A stretch of 6,627 nucleotides of DNA from Anaerolineae bacterium (GTDB lineage: Bacteria; Chloroflexota; Anaerolineae; CG2-30-64-16): NCBI GenBank assembly GCA_025454565.1, contig JALOOE010000185.1, positions 1 to 6,627 of the forward strand. The letters are read 5' to 3'. Below are positions 1 through 5,934 of the stretch, in pieces. The position numbers and the translations under genes are program-made. The notes below the pieces were generated by a model, which was not told the origin of the DNA, searched no databases, and saw only the letters and a list, made by a program, of their open reading frames with translations. Each line of letters opens with the position of its first letter. Within the stretch, counting starts at the first letter, position 1.

Positions 1-1774
1 GCAAAAGTTGCCGTCGTTCGGCTGATCGTTGAAGTCGCCGCCATACGCCCACCATTCCTCGCCGGCGCCGGCGGCGCCGCCACGCTCGGTGCGTCGGCGC
101 ACAGAATGATCCACCCATTCCCAGACACAGCCGCCCATCAGCCGTGGATAAGCCCGGATGGCGTCCCAGTATTCTTTCAGATTGCCGGGGCCGTTGCCCA
201 TCGCATGGGCATACTCACACATGAAGAACGGCAGCGGGTTATCCGTCTGCTGGCCCTCATTGATGATCCGTTCGACGGTCGGGTACATCGTGCTGTAGAC
301 ATCCACGACGCCCGCAAACGGCTTCCCGTTCGCCCGATTGCCCCAGCCGGTCGCGCCTTCGTAGTGCACCGGCAGACTGGGATCGAATTTGTGAATCCAG
401 TCGGCCATCGCAACATGATTCCGACCATAGCCCGATTCGTTACCCAGCGACCACATGATCACGCAGGGATGGTTCTTGTCACGCTCGACCATGCGCACTG
501 CTCGATCAAGATAGGCCGCCTCCCAGGCGGGATCCTCACTGATCTGATCCTGATCGCCCACCGTGCCGAAGCCGTGGCATTCGAGATCGGCTTCGTCCAC
601 CACGTAAAGACCGTAACGATCGCACAGATCGAGCCAGCGCGGGTCGTTCGGATAGTGTGATGTGCGGACGGTGTTGATGTTGTGCTGCTTCATCAACACG
701 ACGTCTTGAGTCATCGCCCTGCCTGATCTCGACCTTACGGAAGCCGACATTCACACGCACGACTTCCTGGACCGCCCCGGCGGCATCGGTCAGCGTCAGC
801 AGCAGGACATACAGGTTGGGCTCCTCAGCCGACCACTTGGCCGGCCCCTTGACAGGAAATGACGCCGCCAGGGTCGCTTCGGCGCCTGCGTCCAGTGAGA
901 TGGACTCGCCGATCTCGCCCTCCACCACAGCCGCACCTGCTGCATCCAACAGGCGCGCGGACACGCGATATCCGGCCGAGCCGCCACTTTTCAGCTCGTG
1001 CAACGCCTTGATCAGGCTGCCCAACGCCGAACTGCCATAGTTGCGCAGCGCCACCGACACATTCAGGGTGGCGTCGGCGTATCGTTCGTCGAGGCCGGTC
1101 ACCACGCGCACGTCGCGCATGTGGACGGCGGGTGTGGCGAATAGATAGACATCCCGAAAGATGCCGTTGAGCCGCCACATGTCCTGGTCTTCCAGATATG
1201 CGCCGTCGGACCACTGAAACACCTGTACGACGAGCAGGTTCTCGCCGGAGCGGACGTAGGGGGTCAGACGAAACTCGGCAGGCACATGAGCGCCCTGGCT
1301 GTAACCGACCATCTGCCCGTTCAGCCACACATAGAAGGCCGAGTTGACCCCCTCGAACTCCAGGAAGACTTGCTTCCCGTCCCACTCTTCGGGCAGGGCA
1401 AAGGTGCGACGGTAGATGCCGCAAGGGTTATCCTGCGGCACGCGCGGCGGATCAACCGGAAACGGATAGCGGACATTCGTGTAATTCGGTCTGCCGTACC
1501 CAAGCATCTGCCAGTTGCTCGGCACGGAGACCTTGTCCCAGCCAGACGCGTCAAAGCGCTCGGACTCGAAATGATCAGGCGCCTCGATGGGGGTCGGGAC
1601 GTAGCAGAACTGCCAATGGCCGTTCAACAGCTTGAAGTAGGGTGAAGCGCCACGCTGACCGGATAGTGCACCAGCCTCGTCGGCATAGGGCAGCAACGTG
1701 GCATGTGCCGGCTCCCGGTTGCGTTGCAGGATTTGGGTGTCTTCCCAGTCGTGTTGGGGTTGATATAGGATCAT
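1..1774 (-). pseudogene. lacZ: Beta-galactosidase (GH2, LacZ type), internally deleted and frameshifted, 3' end beyond window
   Basis: Large cytoplasmic GH2 beta-galactosidase that hydrolyses lactose and other beta-galactosides. Residues 1-353 (1774-716) cover the N-terminal sugar-binding and immunoglobulin-like domains, with the landmarks YGRPNYTNVRYPFP (93-106) and SDGAYLEDQDMW (189-200). After VEIRQG (348-353) the frame is lost. Homology resumes one frame over at MTQDVVLMKQHN (714 onward) and stays open to base 1, with SHYPND, DRYGLYVVDEA, the acid/base Glu in SLGNESG (codon 438-436), the nucleophile Glu in MCEYAHAMGN (codon 216-214) and WWAYGGDF near the edge. Compared with E. coli LacZ, about 31 residues are missing, including the RGVNRHEHHP segment with an active-site His. 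The ATG at 1774 has AAAGGAG 11 bases upstream (1792-1786). About 591 codons are visible of a family usually about 1000 long. As written the gene cannot make an active enzyme; an assembly deletion is the main alternative. Confidence 0.9.
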
Positions 1775-1840
1775 GAGGGACGAAGCTCCTTTGCCAGAGG
1801 CGAAATGGACGCGTCATTACCGGCGGTCAATATGGGGATC

Positions 1841-1870
1841 ATTGTACCATGAGGAACGCCCGGAGGTGAA
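1841..1870 (-). promoter_or_regulatory. Possible sigma-70 promoter of lacZ
   Basis: On the minus strand, TTCACC (1870-1865, 4 of 6 matches to TTGACA) is followed 18 bases later by TACAAT (1846-1841, 5 of 6 matches to TATAAT). It lies about 67 bases before the lacZ ATG. The -35 element falls in the loop and edge of the hairpin at 1857-1880, so folding or protein binding there could affect initiation. The -35 match is modest and the call rests mainly on the -10 element and its location. Confidence 0.35.
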
Positions 1871-1880
1871 TCTCCGGGCG
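1857..1880 (-). terminator. Perfect 9-bp GC-rich hairpin between dedA and lacZ, possible terminator of dedA
   Basis: The arms CGCCCGGAG (1857-1865) and CTCCGGGCG (1872-1880) are perfectly complementary around a 6-base loop. The structure begins 37 bases after the dedA stop codon, where a terminator would be expected. On the minus strand the downstream sequence is TTCCTCATGG, which lacks a real U-tract, so termination would be weak or need help. It could instead be a dispersed inverted repeat or a regulatory element of lacZ, since it overlaps the candidate -35 box. Confidence 0.4.
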
Positions 1881-1917
1881 CAGAAATCAGACGGAAACGC
1901 GACCTCACCAAGCGCGA

Positions 1918-2565
1918 TCAGCCGGGTTGTCGCATCTCCTTCCGAGCCTTAAGTGCTTCCACAACAGCCGGGATGACCGAAATGATGACGATCGCAACGA
2001 TCACCAACTCGAAGTGCTCCTGCACGAAGGGGATGTTCCCGAAGAAAAAGCCGAGCGCCGTGAAAATCGCCACCCAAATGATGCCGCCGATGACGTTCCA
2101 GCGGATGAAAAAACCGTACGGCATCCGGCTCACCCCCGCCACGAACGGCGCGAAGGTGCGGACAATGGGCACGAAGCGTGCCAGGAAGATCGCTTTGCCA
2201 CCATGCTTCTCAAAGAAGGCGTGCGTGCGCTCCATGTAGTCCTTTTTGATCCATCTGACTTCGCCCGTGTAGGCCTTAGCCCCCACGCGGTGACCGATCC
2301 AGTAGTTTGCCGTATCCCCCAGGATCGCAGCGATCGACAGGAGGATGAACACCGCCCACGGACTAAATGCGCCCCGCGCGGCGAACGTACCGGCGGCGAA
2401 GATCAGCGAATCACCCGGCAAAAAGGGCGTCACCACCACGCCAGTCTCCATGAAGATGATGACGAACAGGATCGCCAGGGTCCACGGGCCGAAGCGCGCA
2501 ATGATTTCGGCCAGATACTCATCAAAGTGAATGATGAAGTCGAAAAGTTGCTGGACGAATTCCAC
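1918..2565 (-). CDS. dedA: DedA-family integral membrane protein (VTT/SNARE-associated domain)
   Basis: Polytopic inner-membrane protein of the DedA superfamily. Characterised members flip undecaprenyl phosphate or support membrane homeostasis; the lipid substrate of this one is not known. From the GTG at 2565 the product is 215 residues, close to the 219 of E. coli DedA, and the two align over nearly the full length. Visible family features are METGVVVTPFLPGDS (39-53) with acidic E40 and D52, a re-entrant or helical region at about 68-91, FYEKHGGK-like FFEKHGGK (117-124), and ARFVPIVRTFAPFVAG (129-144) with R130 and R136, the arginines important in studied homologues. Hydrophobic helices lie at about 28-50, 157-175 and 185-203, with a basic tail. 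A TTG-started extension to 2646 is open but has no good ribosome site and is not expected from the family. The gene appears intact and stands alone between two hairpins. Confidence 0.92.
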   Translation of the reverse strand: MEFVQQLFDFIIHFDEYLAEIIARFGPWTLAILFVIIFMETGVVVTPFLPGDSLIFAAGTFAARGAFSPWAVFILLSIAAILGDTANYWIGHRVGAKAYTGEVRWIKKDYMERTHAFFEKHGGKAIFLARFVPIVRTFAPFVAGVSRMPYGFFIRWNVIGGIIWVAIFTALGFFFGNIPFVQEHFELVIVAIVIISVIPAVVEALKARKEMRQPG

Positions 2566-2571
2566 AGGGTG

Positions 2572-2578
2572 CTCCCTC
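2572..2578 (-). promoter_or_regulatory. Ribosome binding site fixing the GTG start of dedA
   Basis: GAGGGAG on the minus strand sits 6 bases before the GTG at 2565. This spacing, together with the homology starting at VEFVQQLFDFI, favours GTG over the upstream in-frame TTG at 2646. Confidence 0.7.
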
Positions 2579-2603
2579 AAATCGCTGCGTATAGATTGCC
2601 TCT

Positions 2604-2628
2604 GCCGAACCGGCCGGTGGCCGGCGGC
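2604..2628 (-). other. GC-rich hairpin in the leader of dedA
   Basis: CCGGCC (2610-2615) and GGCCGG (2619-2624) form a 6-bp stem with a 3-base loop. GCCG (2604-2607) and CGGC (2625-2628) extend it by 4 bp across a 2-base bulge. It lies about 40 bases upstream of the dedA GTG, in the presumed untranslated leader. No T-tract follows and I found no convincing promoter in 2566-2672, so its role is open. Confidence 0.3.
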
Positions 2629-2672
2629 TAGAAGATATCCGTACAAGTATCCACAAAACAGCCCACTCCGTC

Positions 2673-2700
2673 AAAAAAGCAGCGCGTCCTCTTTCACGCG
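2673..2700 (-). terminator. Weak intrinsic terminator after the URO-D-like gene
   Basis: On the minus strand, CGCGT (2700-2696) and ACGCG (2687-2683) pair across an 8-base loop, and four bases later a run of six T residues (2678-2673) follows. It lies 47 bases downstream of the stop codon at 2748 and before the dedA leader. The T-run supports the call, but the stem is only 5 bp. Confidence 0.45.
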
Positions 2701-2747
2701 AAAAGCACGATGAAGTACGTGATCCGGTTCTCCAAGGCTATGTGGTC

Positions 2748-3848
2748 TTAGCGGGTGGCGGAAAGGTGTCGGACGCGAGCGCGAATCGACGCCGCACGAT
2801 CGCAGACTTCTTCCCGGCTGATCCCCGCCACTTCATACATGGCGAAGATGTTCTCGTCGGGGGTTTCAGGGGGGATGGTGTGGGAAGCGGCCAGGATGTA
2901 GCCGCCGCCATCGCCGGTCATGCCTTCGAGGAGGCGCGCCGTAGCCCGACGCACTTCGTCGGCGGTGCTGTGCGGGAGCAGATCCTGCGTGTCCACCCCG
3001 CCCATGAAGGCGATGTGCGCGCCGAATTCGCGCTTAAGCTCAAGCGGGTCCATACCGGGGCAATTGCTCTGTACAGGGTTGAGCACAGCCATGCCGATGT
3101 CAATCAGGTCAGGGATGATCGGGCGGAGCGCGCCGCAGCAATGATATGCGACGGGGAGGCCATGCGCTTTGCCCACGGCGAAGGCGCGCGCCAGATGCGG
3201 CTTGATCTGCTCACGCCATAGCTTCGGACTCATCATCATACTGGCCTGTGAGGCGATGTCGTCGCCCGTCCAATACCAGTCGAGGGAGAAGCGCCGGCAG
3301 GCTTCCTCGCCGAGCGTATTGGCGAAGTCGGCGCAGCGGCCAAACATCGTCCATGCCAGGACGGGGTCGGCGGCCATGTCGGTCAGCGCGTCCGCCATGC
3401 CCCGCAGCCGCCAATACATCTCGAAGACACAGGGCGACACATCGCAGCCGATGAAGCTGTCCGTCTGGGCGGCCACCGGGCGCATCTGCGCCAGCAACTC
3501 GTCGGCCCGGTCGTATGGGAAGCGGTAGGCCAGCACCACCTCTCGCGGCGCGCCGGCCAGCGGAAAATCCACGATCTGGTTGAAGGAGTATTGCTTGACC
3601 CACCGGATACCCCACGCATCGGTGTGGCCGTCTCCGTCGCGCTCATGGACGATCCCCTCCATGGCGTAGTTGTTGCTCACCCATGTCTGGCGGATGTCGT
3701 TACCCATCGCCTCACCGACATATGACGCGGGAATCTCGAGGAGCTCAGCGAAGTGTTGCGCGGTGGTGGGGTGAAACCACATGAAGACCGGCACTCGGTC
3801 GGCGGGCTGCCGCCGGAGTGAGGCGTGGACGCGTTCCTTCGAGTTCAT
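2748..3848 (-). CDS. Uroporphyrinogen decarboxylase (URO-D) superfamily protein, probably methyltransferase-like, not HemE
   Basis: Soluble TIM-barrel protein of 366 residues, the usual family length. The family includes HemE and the MtaA/MtbA/CmuA cobamide methyltransferases. The opening SKERVHASLRRQPADRVPVF (3-22) is typical, but the HemE signature with its substrate-binding arginines is replaced by MWFHPTT (23-29), so a role in haem synthesis is unlikely. YHCCGALRPIIPDLIDIG (235-252) matches the H-x-C-G loop that carries zinc ligands in the methyltransferases. GGVDTQDLL (283-291) and SHTIPPETPDENI (322-334) follow; the last replaces the zinc-ligand Cys segment of MtaA with a Ser-His version that I recall as common in uncharacterised members. 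It starts at ATG 3848, five bases after the preceding stop, with GAGGAG 14 bases upstream inside the preceding gene, so translation is probably coupled. Substrate unknown; an O-/N-demethylase or corrinoid-linked methyl transfer is a family-based guess. Confidence 0.85.
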   Translation of the reverse strand: MNSKERVHASLRRQPADRVPVFMWFHPTTAQHFAELLEIPASYVGEAMGNDIRQTWVSNNYAMEGIVHERDGDGHTDAWGIRWVKQYSFNQIVDFPLAGAPREVVLAYRFPYDRADELLAQMRPVAAQTDSFIGCDVSPCVFEMYWRLRGMADALTDMAADPVLAWTMFGRCADFANTLGEEACRRFSLDWYWTGDDIASQASMMMSPKLWREQIKPHLARAFAVGKAHGLPVAYHCCGALRPIIPDLIDIGMAVLNPVQSNCPGMDPLELKREFGAHIAFMGGVDTQDLLPHSTADEVRRATARLLEGMTGDGGGYILAASHTIPPETPDENIFAMYEVAGISREEVCDRAASIRARVRHLSATR

Positions 3849-3853
3849 GGGCG

Positions 3854-4861
3854 TCAGCCAATCTCCTCAAGGGCAGAGCCCAGCTCCCGCACGTACTGCG
3901 CAGCTCTGGCCTGAAGCGCCTTTTCCATCGCACAGGCGTGAGCGATTTCCGAACGGAACTCCGGGAGATCATGGCGCGCCCTCAGCGCCTGCCAATCGAG
4001 GTACTTACTGGAAATATCGCACATTTCGCTGTAGGCGAGTATCGCGCCATCCAACGCATCCCACCCAGCCTGGCCGCGCACATAGTCGCGCGCGCCGGTT
4101 AAGAAATGGATGCTCGCGCGCTGACCATCATGAATCCGCTTGAAGCTCCGGCCCATGCACCCGTTCTCTTTGCAGGAGGGGCATAAGTACTGCATACCGG
4201 TGTTCTCGATCATCGTGTCAAAGATCGCCCCACCGAACAGCACACCGCCCGTGTCGCAGCTCAGTTCACCGCTGGCCGCCAGATACCCAAAGGCAATGGC
4301 CTGAGTTATGGCCTGCTGCCTCGATATCTCCGGCGCTCGCTGAGAGAGGACGAACGCCAACCTGGTTTTGCACGGTGGATAGATACTGGCAACGACCTTA
4401 TCAAAACGGGGCATTGTGGCAAAGGGCAAGTGGAGGATATCATCCTGCCAGTCCAGGAGCACAGACCAGGCGGGCCACGTGCGGCAGACGACCGTATCAC
4501 CGGCGCGGAGCGCCTCGTGCAGCCTGGCAAAGTACGCCGCGGGTTCCGGTGGCAGATCCTCAGGACGCTTGTAGCCGTCCAGCCAGGCGTCTTCGCCGGC
4601 GCGCTCAACGCGTTCGACCCTGAAGCCCAGGCACTTCCCAAGGAAATCCACCCGCTGTTCATTGCAGCCATCCATTTTCCAGCCGACGCAGTCTTCGCCG
4701 TCGTTGCGGATGGGGGAAAAGGCCATCCCGGAGAGCCCCTCCACAAACTCATAGGGCACATCGCCGCCCCACGACCGCAGAACAGCCGTGACGCAAGCAG
4801 CAAACGAATCCAACGCGTTTGGATCGCCTTCTACGATGACGGGGGGGAAAATGTCGGCCAT
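3854..4861 (-). CDS. Hypothetical cysteine-rich protein, first gene of the URO-D-like operon
   Basis: I do not recognise this 335-residue protein. It looks soluble, with no signal peptide or membrane helix. It has twelve cysteines, including C23, C58, C66, C77, C126, C202 and a cluster in LCPSCKENGC (226-235; C227, C230, C235) that could bind metal or form disulfides. Other segments that look structured are LDSFAACVTAVLRSWG (17-32), EGLSGMAFSP (41-50) and RTWPAWSVLLDWQDD (127-141). The early Cys in a helix followed by a W-rich strand loosely recalls papain-like or C39/BtrH-type folds, but no catalytic His can be assigned, so this is only a lead. The C-terminal 80 residues look helical. The start at ATG 4861 is fixed by AAGGAG 8 bases upstream. 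A GTG-started extension to 4939 would begin only about 6 bases after the predicted transcript start. It lies five bases upstream of the URO-D-like gene, so the two are probably co-expressed. Confidence 0.8.
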   Translation of the reverse strand: MADIFPPVIVEGDPNALDSFAACVTAVLRSWGGDVPYEFVEGLSGMAFSPIRNDGEDCVGWKMDGCNEQRVDFLGKCLGFRVERVERAGEDAWLDGYKRPEDLPPEPAAYFARLHEALRAGDTVVCRTWPAWSVLLDWQDDILHLPFATMPRFDKVVASIYPPCKTRLAFVLSQRAPEISRQQAITQAIAFGYLAASGELSCDTGGVLFGGAIFDTMIENTGMQYLCPSCKENGCMGRSFKRIHDGQRASIHFLTGARDYVRGQAGWDALDGAILAYSEMCDISSKYLDWQALRARHDLPEFRSEIAHACAMEKALQARAAQYVRELGSALEEIG

Positions 4862-4869
4862 CGGATTGT

Positions 4870-4875
4870 CTCCTT
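4870..4875 (-). promoter_or_regulatory. Ribosome binding site fixing the start of the cysteine-rich protein
   Basis: AAGGAG on the minus strand lies 8 bases before the ATG at 4861. It selects this start over the GTG at 4939, which has no comparable site. Confidence 0.75.
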
Positions 4876-4898
4876 CATCCAGTTCAGTCAAGCGTTTG

Positions 4899-4928
4899 GA
4901 GCCGGAAGCGGAGCGTAGTTTCCGGCTC
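4899..4928 (-). other. 9-bp perfect hairpin in the operon leader
   Basis: The arms GAGCCGGAA (4899-4907) and TTCCGGCTC (4920-4928) are perfectly complementary around a 12-base loop. It lies between the predicted transcript start (about 4945) and the ribosome site at 4875-4870. No T-tract follows on the minus strand, so it is not a standard terminator. It could stabilise the messenger or act as an attenuator or protein-binding site. Confidence 0.4.
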
Positions 4929-4951
4929 AATCGGATCACGATCTGGCGTAC

Positions 4952-4980
4952 ATTCTACAAGAACTAATGTTCTATGTCAA
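4952..4980 (-). promoter_or_regulatory. Strong sigma-70 promoter of the cysteine-rich/URO-D-like operon
   Basis: On the minus strand, TTGACA (4980-4975, perfect -35) is separated by exactly 17 bases from TAGAAT (4957-4952, 5 of 6 matches to the -10 consensus). Transcription would begin near 4945, leaving a leader of about 84 bases before the ATG at 4861. The surrounding 45 bases are clearly AT-richer than the flanking genes. It lies 43 bases beyond the stop of the upstream permease, so the two-gene operon has its own promoter. Confidence 0.8.
4960..4973. promoter_or_regulatory. SOS-box-like operator (GAAC-N4-GTTC) inside the promoter spacer
   Basis: The 14-base perfect inverted repeat AGAAC-TAAT-GTTCT fills most of the spacer between the -35 and -10 boxes. 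Its core GAAC-N4-GTTC is the half-site arrangement and spacing of the LexA/DinR box of Gram-positive bacteria. A repressor bound here would block RNA polymerase directly. LexA is the best-known match, but another repressor with an AAC/GTT half-site could use it. Confidence 0.55.
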
Positions 4981-5022
4981 GCACCAAAACGCACACATGC
5001 GAGAAAACCCAAACTGACGGGG

Positions 5023-5934
5023 TCACATCCGCCCCTTTAGGAAGGGATCCAGCGCATCGCGCAGGCCATCTCCGACGAAGTTGAACGCCAGCACCGTCAC
5101 CAGGATTGCCAGGCCGGGGGAGATCGAAGCCCACGGTGCGGAGAAGAGGTACTCCTGCCCCTCATTCACCATCAAGCCCCAGCTCGGCGTCGGCGGCTGC
5201 GCGCCGACGCCGAGGAAGCTCAGCCCCGCCTCAGCCATGATCGCGCCCGGGATGCCCAGCGTCAACAGAATCAGGATCGGCGCCAGGCAGTTAGGGATGA
5301 TGTGACGGAACATAATCCCGGTCTGCCCCACGCCGACCGCGCGCGAGGCTGTCACGAAGTCCCGCTGTCTGAGGGAGAGGGTCTGCGAGCGAACGACGCG
5401 CGCCGCGCCCGCCCATCCCACCACGGCCAGGGCGATGAACAGCGTGAAGAGCGAGGCGCCCAACGTGTACGTTACCACCATCGCAAGGATCAGGGACGGG
5501 AACGCCATGACGATATCACCCAGCCGCATCAACACCGTATCGATCTTGCCGCCCTTGAAACCTGCCGTCACGCCGACCACTGTGCCAAACGCCAGCGCCA
5601 TCATTGTCGGCACCAGGCCGATCACCAGCGAGATACGTGCGCCGTGGATGACCCGGCTGAGGATGTCTCGGCCAAAGTAATCGGTGCCGAAGGGATGTTG
5701 GAGGGAAGGCGGCTCGAACTGGGCGTTCAAGTCAACCAGGGTGGGACTATATGGGGCGATCACATTGGCCAGAGCAGCGACGATGATCAGCAAGACCACA
5801 ATGCCTGCGCCGAGCACTGCCAGCCGATTGCGCCGGAATCTGCGCCACACATCCTGTCTGAAGGTAGTTTGTTTGACAGGAGTTTCGAGAATCGTCGCAT
5901 TCGTCGCTGCAAGCGGTACGCTGGGGCTACTCAT
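5023..5934 (-). CDS. ABC transporter permease, DppC/OppC family
   Basis: Inner-membrane permease of an importer of the peptide/nickel/oligosaccharide class; it pairs with the DppB-type permease encoded just upstream. From ATG 5934 it has 303 residues, a normal family length. The N-terminal OppC_N region has a basic stretch (RRFRRNRLAVLGAG, 31-44) leading into the first membrane helix (about 38-61). HPFGTDYFGRDILSRVIHGAR (80-100) is a family hallmark, with further helices at about 103-126, 144-176, 215-235 and 268-288. The cytoplasmic EAA-type loop that contacts the ATPase is DFVTASRAVGVG with the downstream LAPI (192-221). AEAGLSFLGVGAQPPTPSWG (234-253) and DGLRDALDP (289-297) complete the pattern. 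The start overlaps the upstream stop in ATGAGTAG (5934-5927), which implies coupled translation; an in-frame ATG at 5961 is possible. The substrate cannot be read from a permease. No ATPase gene follows, so ATPase and binding protein must lie elsewhere. Confidence 0.9.
   Translation of the reverse strand: MSSPSVPLAATNATILETPVKQTTFRQDVWRRFRRNRLAVLGAGIVVLLIIVAALANVIAPYSPTLVDLNAQFEPPSLQHPFGTDYFGRDILSRVIHGARISLVIGLVPTMMALAFGTVVGVTAGFKGGKIDTVLMRLGDIVMAFPSLILAMVVTYTLGASLFTLFIALAVVGWAGAARVVRSQTLSLRQRDFVTASRAVGVGQTGIMFRHIIPNCLAPILILLTLGIPGAIMAEAGLSFLGVGAQPPTPSWGLMVNEGQEYLFSAPWASISPGLAILVTVLAFNFVGDGLRDALDPFLKGRM

Noticed and set aside
61..82. GC-only repetitive stretch near the left edge
   Set aside because: In the lacZ frame it encodes a Gly/Ala-rich loop between VDHSVRRRTER and EEWWAYGGDF, a variable loop region in GH2 enzymes, so it needs no separate function.
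106..660. 184-codon plus-strand open frame opposite lacZ
   Set aside because: The minus strand here encodes the catalytic GH2 domain including both catalytic glutamates, so the plus-strand frame is a shadow.
1927..2631. Long open frame (234 codons) on the plus strand opposite dedA
   Set aside because: It is the antisense shadow of a clearly conserved membrane protein. Its product is rich in H, R, D and E with no family resemblance, as expected from the complement of hydrophobic codons.
2566..2672. Promoter for dedA
   Set aside because: Partial -10-like hexamers (for example TATACG near 2590) have no matching -35 at a suitable distance, so no promoter is called.
2748..3848. HemE (haem-pathway uroporphyrinogen decarboxylase)
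   Set aside because: The arginine-containing N-terminal substrate motif of HemE is replaced by MWFHPTT, and the H-x-C-G loop fits the methyltransferase-like branch instead.
5007..5023. Possible terminator after the DppC-type gene
   Set aside because: ACCC and GGGT could pair and a TTTT follows on the minus strand, but the stem is only 4 bp and overlaps the stop codon, too weak to call.
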